Source of the DNA: Branchinecta lynchi
Lineage: Eukaryota > Arthropoda > Branchiopoda > Anostraca > Branchinectidae
Direction: 5' to 3'
DNA: 64,000 bases
NCBI GenBank assembly: GCA_023053575.1
Contig: JAKZAP010000020.1
Location: 21,166,764-21,230,763 of the forward strand
This document shows positions 1 through 11,885 of the stretch, in pieces. The translations under genes were made by a program, and so were the position numbers. Positions within the stretch are counted from its first letter, which is position 1, and every line of letters begins with the position of its first letter. The notes beneath the pieces are model-generated. The model was not told the origin of the DNA and ran no database searches. It saw only the letters and a list, made by a program, of their open reading frames with translations.

Positions 1-258
1 GTTTGTCCCTTAATCTGTTTAAAAATATTTTGTTTGTCCCTTAATTTAAACCCCCGCCCCCACCCCTAAATGTAGAGCTACAGGGCCCATCTACGAACTC
101 GACCTTACTCTTGACCCAAAGAATCGTCACAAGAAGTTTCGTCAAAATCTCTCATTCCCTTCAAGATTTATCGTGCTCACAGACGGACGGACAGACGGAC
201 AACTTTTGCGATGTCGTAGGTATCCCTCCACTTACGTTTTGGGATCCCAAAAACAAAA
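1..258 (-). repeat. Family A repeat, partial copy
   Basis: One end of a dispersed repeat that recurs at 8358-9820, 18580-19856 and 31637-32123. Shared landmarks are a short GGAC microsatellite near 180-200, the block reading GATGTCGTAGGTATCCCTCC, and the terminal palindrome TTTTGGGATCCCAAAA at 238-253. The copy is cut by the window edge. The short ORF here is not conserved in the other copies and is not taken as a gene. Confidence 0.7.
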
Positions 259-837
259 CCCGTAAAGATCGGCTCACGTTTTCTATTTGTATGGCCCCTG
301 CAGCCTTCGGGTGAAGTGATCATAATGTCTGTCGGTCGGTCCCTTGAAGCTCTTGTTTTTACGGCCAGAAATTAAATCTTACAGGGACCACTAACTGGCG
401 CGTTGTCGTTGAAGAAGGGCAGCAGAAGTGTAGCGAAGCCGCATCCAAAATAACAGGTGTCCTTTCGCCCCGAGCTAGGCTTTCATAATTTTACAAATTA
501 ATTTCAGTTTAAGTTTTACATAATCTCAAGATATGTTTAAACTCCGGAAGTTTCTAAGTTTCATTTGGAAGTCTCAAACAGTCTCTTGAAATTTTCAACG
601 TTTGCAACGAAAAGTAAGAAATTCCGAACTGAATAATTTTGAAATGTTAAATGGTTGTTGTAAAAGGCACCGAAAGACCAGTGAAGCATCGACAAGACAG
701 CTCCTGAGAAGGCGTGCGTATTTGTGGCACCCAAAAGGCCACCATACCGAGCACTACCCCCCCCCCCTATAGCAAACCGCGTCCAAAGTTACCACCCTAT
801 TTCCTCCTCCCCGCTCCGAAGTCGGATCCCTGCAGTG
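259..837. other. No gene seen
   Basis: No coding signal or recognisable element. There is a poly-C run near 757-767. Confidence 0.5.
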
Positions 838-1290
838 CCATAATAATAATTTTAATTTATTAAAGCCAACAAAGGGCCATACAACAGTATTCATTCTCGC
901 ACTTAACTAACAAAATTGGCCTTCAAAATTACATGCAATAAGATCACTTCTTTTTACCCTTCTACTATTCGCCAAATTACCTCCGATCATAACTTCCAGT
1001 ATACACTTAAAATGTTTACATACCTACCGAATTACCTGACGATTCGTCGACTGCATAATACCAGGAAATAGTATGGGCACCCCACCAAAAAAACTATCTC
1101 TAATTTCCTTCACCCCCGGACAAATTGTCAGCAGATGGCATAGACTCTCTTCTACCTCACCACAAAGTCGGCAAGCACACTCGGCCACTGGCAAAGACCT
1201 ATTCTTTTCAAAAACCAACAGCTTATTCTTACCATCCAGGAAGTTACCCCTTGCTGCCTTCAAACGGGCCTGTTACCCTAGGTTTACCAC
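838..1290 (-). mobile_element. 5'-truncated LINE, 3' end
   Basis: Read on the minus strand, the stretch 1263-1024 encodes a peptide with a C-x2-C...H-x4-C pattern (CRLCGEVEESLCHLLTICPG). This is the zinc-binding C-terminus often found after the reverse transcriptase of non-LTR retrotransposons. It is followed by a short AT-rich 3' end with AATAAA-like sequence and a TTA/AAT tail at 838-862. No other part of ORF2 is present, so it is a dead fragment. Confidence 0.55.
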
Positions 1291-2394
1291 AGAGCAAATC
1301 GCGGCGATGAACGAGATATTTCAATCGCAGCGACAGAAGATTGAGAAGAAAAAAAATCCCTTTTCTCGCTTCTCATGCAAAGTTGGTAGAACTGAACAGC
1401 AATAATTAATGTTTCTAAAAGTCAATCATCAAAAGGGTCGTCCATGTTGCTGTTGCGTGCATAAAATGGTACTGTCGCCCGATTAAGGCTGATTTTCCCA
1501 ACATTGAAAATCGCCTGACGAAGCAACAGAAATCGCCGATTTTGGCGACGAAAATCTTGGCGATGGCCGATATCGCCTCAGTGTGAACGTCTGTGTGAAC
1601 CTAGAGTTTGACTATTGATTGTCCCTAGAACGGTTTCGTGTAAACGCGTGCGGCGCCTCGCTGACCGCTCGGCTCTATATTTATCTATCCGAGCAAAAAT
1701 AGTCTAAACAGGCCCCTTTGATGGCAACAAGGGGTATCCTCCTGCATGGTAGGAATAATGTGGTATCAAATAGGATAGGAAGGGGTTGATTTGATACTGA
1801 AAGAAATCAAGAAATATTTCTTGAGCTGTTCGGTGAAATCGATATATTATGTGTAGTGTCCTTACCTTAGTCCTTGGACACTGGTGTGCCGCAAGAGTCA
1901 CCCAGGGCGTCCACAAATAGGTGCCACTCTTCCCTCTGGTGGGCTGCTGCCATGACATCTTCCCACTCGGGTTGCTGACCTGACTGGACGTTTGCAAGGT
2001 CCCTCTGGTAGGTGCGATGGATGGTGTTTCTCGGTCTTCCCCGTTGACGTCTTCCTTTTGGGTGTCAGTACTCCGAGGACTGTCGAAAACACGCCAGTGG
2101 TCCTCAGGAAGAACGAGAAACGTGTCACTAACGACTCAAACTCAACAGCTCAAATCCTGTGTCAAACAATCACGGCGGTCTTCCGGAGCAGCCATGATAC
2201 CCGAGGGGACACCGCTTCTGGCCCTTCTGCTAGATACCCGCGATTTTGCATCGGCAAGGAGAGTTAGTCATCAAGAGTATTTCGGATGTTGTTTGGCAAC
2301 CTGGATTCATCCATGCGGAGGACGTGGGTGAAGTATCGCCATCCTCTTTTTCTGATAACGTGCGTTACCATCGGCAACCTATGTGTAGTGTAGG
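1291..2394. other. No gene seen
   Basis: Several short overlapping ORFs exist in all frames (1704-2331) but none has recognisable motifs. A 40-bp piece at 1707-1745 is an inverted match to 1231-1270, so part of this is probably the same repeat as the LINE fragment. Confidence 0.4.
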
Positions 2395-2590
2395 GCATCA
2401 CGTATGGGTGGGGAGAGACCCCCCCCCCCCCCAATGTTGTCGTTCAGTCGGCAAAAAGCCGAGTCGGCGCGAAGCTCCGAAATTTTTCGTAAAAACGGTC
2501 GATTTTTTTTTTTATCAAAACAGTCATTGTGTTGCGAGAGCAACACTTTGGTTTTGTCCTCGTTTTTTTTTTTTTTTTTTTTTTTTCCTA
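2395..2590 (-). repeat. Family E repeat copy plus poly-T
   Basis: Family E is recognised by runs such as AAAACCGACTGTTTT spaced about 20 bp apart and a G- or C-rich end. This copy is on the minus strand: a C-run at 2419-2433, then GTCGGCGCGAAGCTCCG and the A/T-rich GTCGATTTTT block. A run of about 26 T (2561-2586) follows, as left by a reverse-inserted retroposon. Confidence 0.5.
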
Positions 2591-3239
2591 TGACTCCGAT
2601 TTCATTTTATTCCTGGTAACTGAGAAGGGTCTAACCTGTGCGGTTTTTACGGAAAGTGTGGACCTTAGGCCGGATTGATGAATATGACATTACATTTTGG
2701 AAAGCTCCGTAGAACTCTTGCCTGGGGCCAATAAGGATGGTTTTTGCTTGTCATCGAGCCAGAGCCTACGGTTTGCGAAGTGAAGTGGAGTTGTATAGCC
2801 TATGTCAGAGAGGACTATCTGAAGTTGTGTAGCGAACCTTTCGTTTCATCAAAAGATGTTTCTGCTTTCCAGTGGAAAGCTCCGTTCTAGCACGCAAGCA
2901 GGCAGGCACCAGTTTCAAATTGAAGATGGACTAAAATCTATAAGTGTTAAATATATGCGGCAGTTACCCGGCCCCACAGCCAACATATCTTCTTTGAGTG
3001 ATGAATAGAAAAATCTACAGAGACCAAAAAGTGGCTTTTTCCCACGGGTCCGAAAGTGCTGCCATCTATTGTTTCTGTCCATGTCTGCGACGATTTCAGC
3101 TGAGTTTATAATTTTTTTTTTTTGCACTTTGGTTTGTGGTAGAGTAACGGTATCAGATGAGCCTCTTAAACTTTAAAAGTTCTCTCATTGCTAAAGAAAC
3201 TAGAGCTTATCCTTTGCTCCTTTCTAAGTCGTGACGTTA
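2591..3239. other. No gene seen
   Basis: No motif or repeat recognised; short ORFs only. Confidence 0.4.
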
Positions 3240-6060
3240 GAAAGTTGGCCTACGGCAAAAAAGTCAACTTTTGAACTAAGACAGGTAGAATTTTTTTTTC
3301 GACGGCAATCGATAGCCACTGATGAGCTGATCAAAGTATATGTCATCCATTTTTTGGTACAAAAATTCCTTCATGAGATACACCAGTTTGAAAATTTCAA
3401 AGGGGTTGACAACTTCATAGTAAGGTACATTGAAACCAAAAATAGGCGATACCAGTTATGATACATATAGGGGACTTTTAAGCAACAGTCGACTGTTAGC
3501 CCATAATCATCTTCGGTAATGAGGGGTTTGCAGCTTTTGCTAGTTGGTATACCTGTTATTTGTTTCCGGTGTATTCGATGGTAAGAACAATTTGGTTCCC
3601 AATGGCAAGATATGCAAGGGACTTGTAAGTAATAATCGGCTGTTATGCTACAATCATCTTCTGCGATGATGGGTTTGCAGCTTTTGCTAGCTGGAGTACC
3701 CACTATTTGTTTCCGGTTATCTTAATGTATATCACGGGAGAGGGACTTGTAAGTAGGAATCGGTTCACGAGGGGCTAGGAATTTTTGCAAATGGGTGCAC
3801 ATTGTATTCGATTTCTATAAATCTGACGGTAAGAAAGTTTGTGTCGATGGTCTATCAATGTAACCGAGGATTAACTGTTTACACAACGGATACAAACGAA
3901 AATGTAAAGCAATGAGGTAGTTTCATAATAATTAGTAGTGTCATCTATGGTATTTTAATCCTGAAAAGTTACGGATAGGTTTCTATTACCAACTAGATTA
4001 TATAAGATATTGTTCCAAGTTTTCATCCGTCACGATGTCTACGATTGAAAAGGATAAAGTACAACTGACTGCAAAGTTAATTTAGTCCCTTCTTCCTATA
4101 TTATTTTGTTGTTGTTTTTACAACGCTGAAGAAATCCTTTTGATCATATGATTAATTTTTTTAGAACATCCCGTTTAAAAAGCTTATGCAATAATCATCT
4201 TCAGCGATGAGGGGCTTGCAACTTTTGATAGCTGGTGTATCCATTATTTGTTTCCCGTGAATTTGATGTCAATAACGGGAGACGGACTTGTAAGTAAGAA
4301 TCGGTTCACGAGGGGCTAGAAATTTTTGAAAATTGGTGCACATTGTATTCGATTTCTGTAAATATGACAGTAAGAAAGTTTGTATCGATGGTCTATCGCT
4401 ATAACCTAGGATTAACTGTTTACGCAACGGGTACAAACGATACGGTAATGTAAAACAATAAGGCAATTTTGTAATAATTAATAGTGTCATCTATGGTATT
4501 TTAATCCTGAAAAGTTACGGATAGCTTTATAATATCAACTAGATTATATAAGATATTGTTCCAAGTTTTCATCCATCACGATATCTACGATTGAAAAGGA
4601 TAAAGTTCAACTTCGACGGCAATCGATAGCCGCTGATGAGCTGATCAAAGTATATGACATCCATTTTTTGGTAAAAAAAATTCCTTTATGAGATACACCA
4701 GTTTGAAAGTTTCAAGGGGTTGACAACTTCAGTAGTAAGGTACACACTGAAACCAAAAATAGGCGATACCAGTTGTGAGACATTTAGGGGACTTGTACGC
4801 GACAGGCGACTGTTAGCTCATAATCATCTTCGGCAATGAGGGGTTTGCAGCTCTCGCTAGTTGGCGTACCTGTCATTTGATGAACAATTTGGTTCCCAAA
4901 TGTAAAACATGCAAGGGACTTGTAAGTAATAATCGGCTGTTATGCTACACAAATCTTCAGCGATGAGAGGTTTTCAACTTTTGCTAGTCGGTGTACCCAT
5001 TATTTTTATCCGGTGAACTTGATGTCTATCACGGGAAAGGGACTTGTCAGTAGAATCGGTGCACGAGGGGCTAGAAATTTGTGCAAATTGTTGCACATTG
5101 TATTCGATTTATCTAAATCTGACGGTAAGAAAGTTTGTATCGTTGGTCTATCGCTGTAACCTAGGATTGACTGTTAACGCAACGGGTACAAACGATACTG
5201 TAATGTAAAACAAGGTAGTTTCGTAATAATTAATAGTGTCATCTATGGTATTTTAATCCTAAGAAGTTACGGATAGCTTTATAATACCAACTAGATTATA
5301 TAGGATATTATTCCAAGTTTTCATCCGTCACGATGTCTACGATTGAAAAGGATAAAGTTCAACTGACTGCAAAGTAAATTTAGTCCCTTTTTCCGATATG
5401 CTTTTGTTGTGGTTATGGCAATCGATAGCCCTTGAAGAGCTGATCAAAATATATGCCATCCATTCTTTTGAACAAAAATCCTTCTTGAGATAAACCAGTT
5501 TGAAAGTTTCAAGGGGTTGACAACTTCAGGAGTAAGGTACACACTGAAACCAAAAATAGGCGATACCAGTTGCGAGACATGTAAAGGACTTGTAAGCAAC
5601 AGTCGACTGTAAGCAACAGTCGACTGTTAGCTCATAATCATCTTCGGCAACGAGGAGTTTGCAGCTTTTGCTAGCTGGTATACCTGTTATTTGTTTCAGG
5701 TGTATTCGATGGTAAGAACAATTTTGTTCCCAATTGTAAGACATGCATGGGACTTGTAAGTAAGATCGGTTCACGAGGGGCTAGAAATTTTTGAAAATTG
5801 GTGCACATTGTATTCGATTTCTGTAAATATGACAGTAAGAAAGTTTGTATCGATGGTCTATCGCTATAACCTAGGATTAACTGTTTACGCAACGGGTACA
5901 AACGATACGGTAATGTAAACCAAGAAGGTAGTTTTGTAATAATTAATAGTGTCATCTATGGTATTTTAATCCTGAAACGTTACGGATAGCCTTCTTCCGA
6001 TATTGTTTTGTTGTTGGTTTTACAACGCTAAACAACAGCTTTTGATTATGTGATTATTCT
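3240..6060. repeat. Complex nested tandem-repeat array
   Basis: Two kinds of unit alternate. Unit 1 starts near GGCAATCGATAGCC at about 3303, 4618 and 5418. Unit 2 contains CACGAGGGGCTAG and runs through GTGTCATCTATGGTATTTTA at about 3765, 4308, 5068 and 5775. A shorter block around CATCTTCGGCAATGAGGGG is repeated at least six times. Order and spacing differ (about 1313 and 806 bp between unit 1 copies), which indicates repeated unequal duplication. ORFs here run across the repeats and are unlikely to be genes. Confidence 0.7.
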
Positions 6061-6099
6061 TTTTAGAACATACCGTTTTAAAAGCTTCGATAAGTTGAC

Positions 6100-6339
6100 A
6101 GTTTCAGCATTTAACCGACAGCGAAGAAACAAAACCAAAGTGTTGCTCTCGCAACACTTTAGCCGGCGAAGCCGGACAAAGGTTGCCGCAACACTTCACG
6201 TTGCCCGGGCAACGTAGGTCTAGTTTTTGTCTTAGAAACAGTCGTTTTTCTGTTAAACATACCCGGTAAAAAAGACCAGCCAGTCGGTAAATACCTTCCC
6301 CCCCACCCCCCAAACATTTTGGCTAGTAACCTCATCTCT
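6100..6339 (-). repeat. Family E fragment with short inverted pieces
   Basis: GAAACAGTCGTTTTTCTG, CCAGTCGGTAAATA and a C-rich end at 6297-6314 mark a minus-strand Family E fragment. The piece before it (6140-6230) has short inverted matches around TTGCCCGGGCAA. Confidence 0.4.
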
Positions 6340-6639
6340 CTCTAGCAGTCGATTTGTACATCAGTAGCACATTAATTCCAAGGGGGCCCGAAATCCCGTA
6401 TGCCTGGGGCATCCGTAGAGTTTCATCAGGCACTACGTCTCTTGCCAGCCAAATGCCAATTCCATTCTTGCTGACCTCACTGCGTACCCGTGGAGCCGTC
6501 GACGTTACGGCCGCACCTTTGCCACCGCTGGAGACGACACTGGAAGCTCCTCCTCTTGGGTCTGATTGGCTTAGAAATTTCCAGCATATTAATTGTTCAT
6601 TAATGGTATTGTTTGCTTAGTGTTATTTCTGTTTTCTAG
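6340..6639 (+). promoter_or_regulatory. Region upstream of KLF exon 1
   Basis: This stretch precedes the first recognised KLF exon, which itself begins at a 3' splice site (TTCTGTTTTCTAG). A still earlier non-coding exon and the promoter should therefore lie in or before this region. I see no TATA box or clear donor that fixes them. The 88-codon ORF here has no recognisable motif. Confidence 0.25.
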
Positions 6640-6737
6640 ACTGGTGCCAACCCCACAGGAGCCCCGAACCCGACCAGGACGATTAACACTGGCTGTGATT
6701 TTGTAAATAGTTGAAGATTAGCCGAAATAAGACAATG
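6640..6737 (+). CDS. KLF exon 1: 5' UTR ending in the start ATG
   Basis: First recognised exon of a Kruppel-like factor gene. A pyrimidine-rich acceptor (TTCTGTTTTCTAG) precedes it. The last three bases, 6735-6737, are ATG in a good context (GACAATGG), followed at once by a GTAAGT donor. The start codon therefore makes up the whole coding part of the exon, and intron 1 is phase 0, matching the next exon at 21521. The predicted protein has 312 residues: 1 from this exon, 2-137 from exon 2, 138-211 from exon 3, to 265 from exon 4, and 266-312 from exon 5. The summed coding length, 939 nt, is exactly 313 codons including stop. KLF proteins are nuclear factors that bind GC/CACCC boxes. The finger sequence most resembles KLF15 ([20 protein letters not shown]). 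The choice of this exon rests on splice signals and phase only, with no transcript evidence. Confidence 0.6.
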
Positions 6738-7017
6738 GTAAGTTTGAAATCCAAGCATTTTCGTTGTTGAGGGTTTCGCCATAGGCCCATGATATGTTTT
6801 TCGTACACTGTCAGTTAGAAATGTTTACACAGGGATGCGCAGTTTCAGTAGAAATGATATCGCACTGTTATAGAAAAAATATGTCATCAGCCTTTAAGTG
6901 TTACATTTCTAACAACATGGTTTGCAAAGTTGCTTTTATTGAACAAATAACACTGAAAGCACCCCTCGCATTGTTTACTATTTACATTCCAGTATTATGT
7001 CATTTTGAATACTTTAA

Positions 7018-7687
7018 AGTTCAATGGGCACATAAAACTACACCAATCCCACTCTGTAACAACCTAGGGACAATGCTTACCCCCTAGATCAGCAGCTTTT
7101 TCAACAGTTTCCTCTCTGTGATATTTCAAAGCTTAATTTTTTTGGGCCAGTAAATGCTCAATTTACTAGCTTGGACAAAGATAAAAGTGATGTTTTTTAT
7201 AATACTTAGTAGATCTTTATTTTATGCATAAATCAGCTAGTATAATTCAGATTTGAATAGGTTATTTGTTTTTGAATGATTTTTCTGGCTATGTTATTAT
7301 TTATAAGCTTATTGCATATTCTGGTACATCTTATAAAACAAGCTAATCAAGCTTCACAACACTATTCCACAAAGAAAAACTTTTAATAGGCACTTTAAAC
7401 CATGGAACTTCTGATGAAACACTAGAACAATCAGGTAAACTGCATCTGCGGCTTGACTTTGGTTGCATCTCAAATACATCCTTTTCTATCAAGCATTGCT
7501 GGGAGTTTTTGAATTTCCTGCCACGACATCCCAGCTCCTAAGATTTGGATCGCAGAAATGCCAGATAGGTAAAGACAAGGGATAACAAGAAAACGGCTGA
7601 TTTTCGTAGCGCCTTCTAAAGAAGTCGGAAATGTTTATTTGTGAAGCATTCAATACAAAGTAAAGCATTACAGGTGTCCATTGTGCT
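7018..7687 (+). mobile_element. Family F TTAA-type MITE, copy 1
   Basis: A non-coding element matching 16784-17445 in the same orientation. It starts after TTAA with AGTTCAATGGGCAC and ends GTGTCCATTGTGCT, so the ends are imperfect inverted repeats. The right-hand TTAA is CTAA here, a point change. A TTAA target is typical of piggyBac-type transposition. Confidence 0.6.
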
Positions 7688-7719
7688 CTAATAAATCACT
7701 CTAATAAACACTCATAATT

Positions 7720-8018
7720 TCCAAGTCCAGAGACCCGAATTTCGTACGGTGCATTCTAGCCCCTCTAACAAATCCTCGCTAATTTTCTCACGTGCCGTAT
7801 TTTGCCACCTTCGATGAGTGGCTGTCTGCGAGAAGTTTTTCCATCAGAAAACCGGTTGTGTAAATTTGTCCCTCTTTTCGCTACAAGTCAGTGGATCTCG
7901 AAAAAGGCGCAAAACAGCCAAGGCCGTGGGTGATTTGTTGAAAGCAGAGCCTAGTTTTAAAGTATTCAGTTATTGTTAAAATACTGAAGGTTGAAGAGTA
8001 AATAGTGCGACGGGTCCT
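7720..8018 (-). mobile_element. Family B2 TTAA-type MITE, truncated copy
   Basis: Reverse-orientation copy of the element at 14781-15152. The GGGTCCT end followed by TTAA (8019-8022) is intact. The other end is lost near 7720 beside the Family F copy. Confidence 0.5.
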
Positions 8019-8357
8019 TTAAGCCTTTGTCCAGCCCTGTTGGCTTCTAGCAAAAACAGAAACATTTATATAAACGATTTTCCTGCCGACGATCTTCTCG
8101 TAAACAATCTTCGGGAGCACGATACACATCGAAAATAGGGAGACACGACAAGTGTAAAAGTTAGTGAGTTGTCGTCGCACTCGCACCTCGCACTATTTAC
8201 TCTTCAACTTACAGTATTTTAAAATACTTTAAAACTAGGATGTGCTTTCAACAAATAACCCACGGTTTTTGCTGTTTGAAGCCTTTTACGAGACCGTTGA
8301 CTTGTAGCAAAAACAGGGAAACAATTTACATAATCGGTTTTTCTGATGAAACAAGAC

Positions 8358-9820
8358 CAAAGGTTTCGATGGGATCCCAAAAATTCAATATCTGATCCAG
8401 ACAACTGGGTCTTGTCTTAGCCAGATCCAGTCTTCGCCAGACTCCTTGAACATTTTTACAATTAAAATTCAGAAACGGATTAAGGCCAAATAGCTAATCA
8501 CCTGAGAAAACCAAGTTCAGATTTGGATTCAGCATGTGTGTTTACCCCTATAAGTCATATCTGTTTTGACGAAAACTTCCTGTCACTTCTGCCAATTTCC
8601 CGGTTCCGGCCGAACTCCAGAACTACTTGTCCGGCGAAAAAAGAAAGCTCAAAGACGAAATCAGGGTATCTTCTTTCCCAGTAATGAACATCTAATCAAC
8701 TTCAAATAGAAATTTAGCTTATAACAAATTTTCCGATTCCAGCCGGATTCCGGTCGAACTATATGTCATTGTAAAATACGATTGTCTCACAGGGACTCAG
8801 CATCTCTTCTTACCCCTAAATCGCTTATCTAATCAACTAGAAATAAAACTTTGACTTCCAACAGTTTTCCGGTTTTGGCCGGATTCCGGACGAACTACAT
8901 GTCCGGGTAGAAACTTGTTTTCACATAAGTGTTCAGCATGTCTTCTTGCCCTAAATCGAACATCCAATCAACTCCAAATTAAACTTTTAATTTTGACAAA
9001 TTTTCCGGTTTGGGCCGGATTCCGGTCGAAATACTTGTCCGTCGAGAAAATAGTTTTCACCATCGTCTTCAGCATGTCTCCCTACCTCTAAATCGAACAT
9101 TTAATCAGCTTCAAATAAAACTTTTACTTTCAACAAACTTTCCGGTTTGGGCCGGATTCCGGGCGAAATACTTGTCCATCGAGAAAATACTTTTCACCAT
9201 CGTCTTCAGCATGTCTTTCTACCCCTAAATCGAACATCTAATCAATTTCAAATAAAACTTTTACTTTCAACAAACTTTCCGGTTTGGACCGGATTCCGGG
9301 CGAAATACTTGTCCGTCGAGAAAATAATTTTCACCATCGTCTTCAGCATGTCTTCCTACCCCTAAATCGAACATCTAATCAACTTCAAATAAAACTTTTA
9401 CTTTCAACAAACTTTCCGGTTTTGGCCGGATTCCGGGCGAACTACTTGTCCGATGACAAAATGGTTTTCACCATCGTGTTCAGCATGTCTTCTTACCCCA
9501 TAATCGACTATCACATTAGCTGTTTCAAAATATTTTGTCTGTCCCTTAATTTCAATCCCCTCCCCCACCCCTAAATGTAGAGCTACAAAGCCCATCTACG
9601 AACTTGACTGGTCCGACGACCCAACGAACCTTCTCACCAAGTTTCATCAAAATATCTCATTCCCTTCGAGAGTTATCGTGCTTACAGACGGACGGACGGA
9701 CGGACGGACGGACGGACGGACGGACGGACAGACGGACGGACGGACGGACGGACGGACAGACGGACAACTTTTGCGATGTCATAGGTATCCCTCCACTTAC
9801 GTTTTGGGATCCCAAAAACT
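8358..9820 (-). mobile_element. Family A repeat, 7 internal units
   Basis: About 1460 bp, inverted relative to 18580-19856. One end carries ACCAAAGGTTTCGATGGGATCCC, the other TTTTGGGATCCCAAAA. Inside are seven degenerate units of about 137 bp, each holding CCGG-TTTGGG-CCGGATTCCGG, at about 8601, 8731, 8868, 9003, 9139, 9276 and 9413. They are followed by a conserved block and a GGAC microsatellite. Apparent ORFs at 9010, 9147 and 9284 are one repeat unit read three times. No transposase is encoded. Confidence 0.75.
9685..9765. repeat. GGAC/CAGA tetranucleotide microsatellite
   Basis: About 80 bp of GGAC repeats with occasional CAGA, expanded within this Family A copy. The other copies have only a few units. 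Confidence 0.9.
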
Positions 9821-10367
9821 ACAACCGTCGACAGCGTGATACACATCGGTGGTAGCAAAACACGGCAAGTGAGAAAATCCGCGTGGTTTTGTTAAAGGGG
9901 TTAGAATTTTCCGTACGAAATTGGAGTCTCCGGGTTTAGAAATATATGAAGTGATTGTGGAAGTAGGTTGCGTTAGTATTATAAGTAAGACAGGTCCCTT
10001 AAGGAGATCGACTGTACCGTATGAAATTTGAAAACATAATGAAGTGATTACGGAGGTAGGTTGCATAGGCATTACTGGTACGACGGGTCCTTAAAAAAGG
10101 TAATAAAAAAATTGCAATGTTAACAGGTGTGTGTGTTTATCTCATTTGCGCATCCTTGTGCAAATGTCATGGGGAAGTTTGGGGAAGAAGACTGAGAGAT
10201 AAGTTAATGGAAGTTGTTTGTGAATTGAAGTCGGGGATATTTACTATGGACAATTGGTTAATTACGTCAAAAAGCACGACGTGCAAATGCGACGGTGTAC
10301 AGACGAAAGGGGCGCAATAATAAACGGCGTGCAAGCAGAGGCGTTACTAGCGAAAGTGTTTGGGCGG

Positions 10368-10560
10368 GGGGTATTTTTTTTTTTTATTATTTATCTATCA
10401 CCCGTCATTTCAAAAAGAAAGGACGGAGTACAAATACGAAAAGAAAAGCAAAAACAAAGAAAAACATAACACTTTCATAGGAAAAAAAATAAACAATTAC
10501 AACTGATTGACAACTGAACACGATTACGGACATGCACACTTGTACTATGAGAATTTTGCT
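10368..10560 (-). mobile_element. Poly-A retroposon 3' end, copy 1
   Basis: A T-run is followed by CCCGTCATTTCAAAAAGAAA and CAACTGAACACGA. The same order is seen at 50892-51130. The minus-strand orientation with a terminal poly-A tract fits a retroposon 3' end. Confidence 0.5.
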
Positions 10561-10605
10561 CCAGGGGTGGGACTGGATTTTTGAGTTGTACTTGTTAATC
10601 ATTTA

Positions 10606-10690
10606 CCGACTGGCTAGTAATTTTTCCCGACTGTTTGCAGAAAAACCGACTGCTTTTAAGAAAAAAACTACTGTTTTGACGAAGAATCTG
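10606..10690 (+). repeat. Family E fragment
   Basis: Three spaced CCGACTG-T blocks (CCCGACTGTTTGCAG, AAACCGACTGCTTTT). It is cut at the insertion site of the MITE at 10701. Confidence 0.5.
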
Positions 10691-10700
10691 CGGATTTTAA

Positions 10701-11140
10701 AGGACACCTGAATGAAGAGTACCAAGTATCATCCCTATCTGTATGACTTCCGTTAACATTGCCTGCAGAAAACCCAATCCAAAGACAAAATAGTGTTTCC
10801 AAGCTATGATTTTTGCTCCATTTTGCATCTGTCCTTATTTCAGTACCGAACAATTTCAGAAATTAACAAATGTCTCCAATCAACCCTTCTTCTGGAATAT
10901 TTTTTAACCAGTTAAGCCCAAATGTATATCTGGAAGAAATTCAAATACAATCCGACCAGCGCTGTACAAGATTTGAATGAATTGCGCTTTTTGTCTTGGA
11001 GTCTGCATATGCAAACCTCCAGAAACGAACATCCCTATTTTGAAAACGTCACGCTCAGGAGAAGAATGCTCTCCGTGGCCTTGTCTGTAAATGCATTATG
11101 CATGGTGTGTTCAAGTATGGTTTCATTGTTCAGGTGTCCT
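10701..11140 (+). mobile_element. Family B1 TTAA-type MITE, copy 1
   Basis: Non-coding 440-bp element with inverted ends AGGACACCTGAA / TTCAGGTGTCCT and an exact TTAA duplication on both sides (10697-10700 and 11141-11144). A second copy is at 21004-21444. Family E sequence stops at its left edge and resumes at its right edge, so it inserted into a Family E copy. Confidence 0.8.
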
Positions 11141-11144
11141 TTAA

Positions 11145-11345
11145 GAGAAACTACTATTTTTTAAGAAAAAATTGACCATTTTTACGAAAAAACCGACTGT
11201 TTTGAAGAAAAATCGATTGTTTCCAAGAAAACAATTCGACTTTTTTTTACGAAAAATCGCGGAACTTCGCGCTGACTCGGTTATTTTTTACCGACTGCCG
11301 ACGACATTGGGGAGGGGTGTCCCCCCATACTTGACGCCTCTGTGT
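11145..11345 (+). repeat. Family E repeat copy
   Basis: Spaced CCGACTG/TCGATTG/TCGACTT blocks, then CTTCGCGCTGACTCGG and a G-rich, then C-rich end. It continues the fragment at 10606 across the inserted B1 MITE. Confidence 0.55.
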
Positions 11346-11734
11346 GCAAGTAAAATCCAGTCTTCACCTCCCAGGTGTCTGGCACTTCCGCACAGTGTAG
11401 CCAACCCTTCCGGATTTTCGTGACAATGATCGTAGCTAATTTTGCTATTCTTCAACATTTCCTACGAGGCTCCTTGAAATCTTTTGCCTCCCCAGCACAA
11501 CTGTCGATCACTCCTCCTTGTTCTCGTAACCGATTCATTTGCATATTCGTTGTGTCTCAAATATGTTGCCTCTATGACACCTTCCAGATTCCGGAATCTC
11601 TTGTGTTCCGACACCTCGGACTTCCAGACGTTTTGCCTGGCTTCACCTTCCGGATTCATTTCCACGAAATGGATGTCTGGAGTCAGGAAGGTGAAGCCTG
11701 CATACGCAAATCATAAAATCGAAACGAAATATGT
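11346..11734. other. No gene seen
   Basis: Overlapping ORFs up to 113 codons on both strands without motifs. A stretch around CACCTTCCRGATTC is repeated with short spacing. Confidence 0.35.
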
Positions 11735-11885
11735 CAATAAGGGGGAGAGGGGGACCCCCCCCCCCCCCCGCCAGTGTTCTCGGCCAGTTGGTAAAACATG
11801 AGCTAGTCGGCGCGAAACAGTCGATTTTTCTTAAAGACAGTCGGTTTTCCTGAAAATCAGTCGATTTTTCGTCAAAACAGTTAAA
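11735..11885 (-). repeat. Family E repeat copy
   Basis: Minus-strand copy with a long C-run (11754-11769), GTCGGCGCGAAACAGTCG and spaced CAGTCGRTTTTTC blocks. Confidence 0.55.

Larger units (their letters stand above)
8165..10090 (+). mobile_element. Family B2 MITE interrupted by Family A
   Basis: The B2 sequence runs from about 8165 to 8357 and resumes at about 9821 (GTCGACAGCGTGAT), ending GGGTCC before TTAA (10091-10094). Between them lies a complete Family A copy. The uninterrupted copy at 14781-15152 shows the two halves are contiguous there, so A inserted into B2. The left end of this copy is diverged. Confidence 0.6.

Noticed and set aside
9010..9574. Three similar ORFs that look like a repeated protein family
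   Set aside because: They are the same 137-bp unit read three times. Equivalent frames are not kept in the copies at 18580 and 31637.
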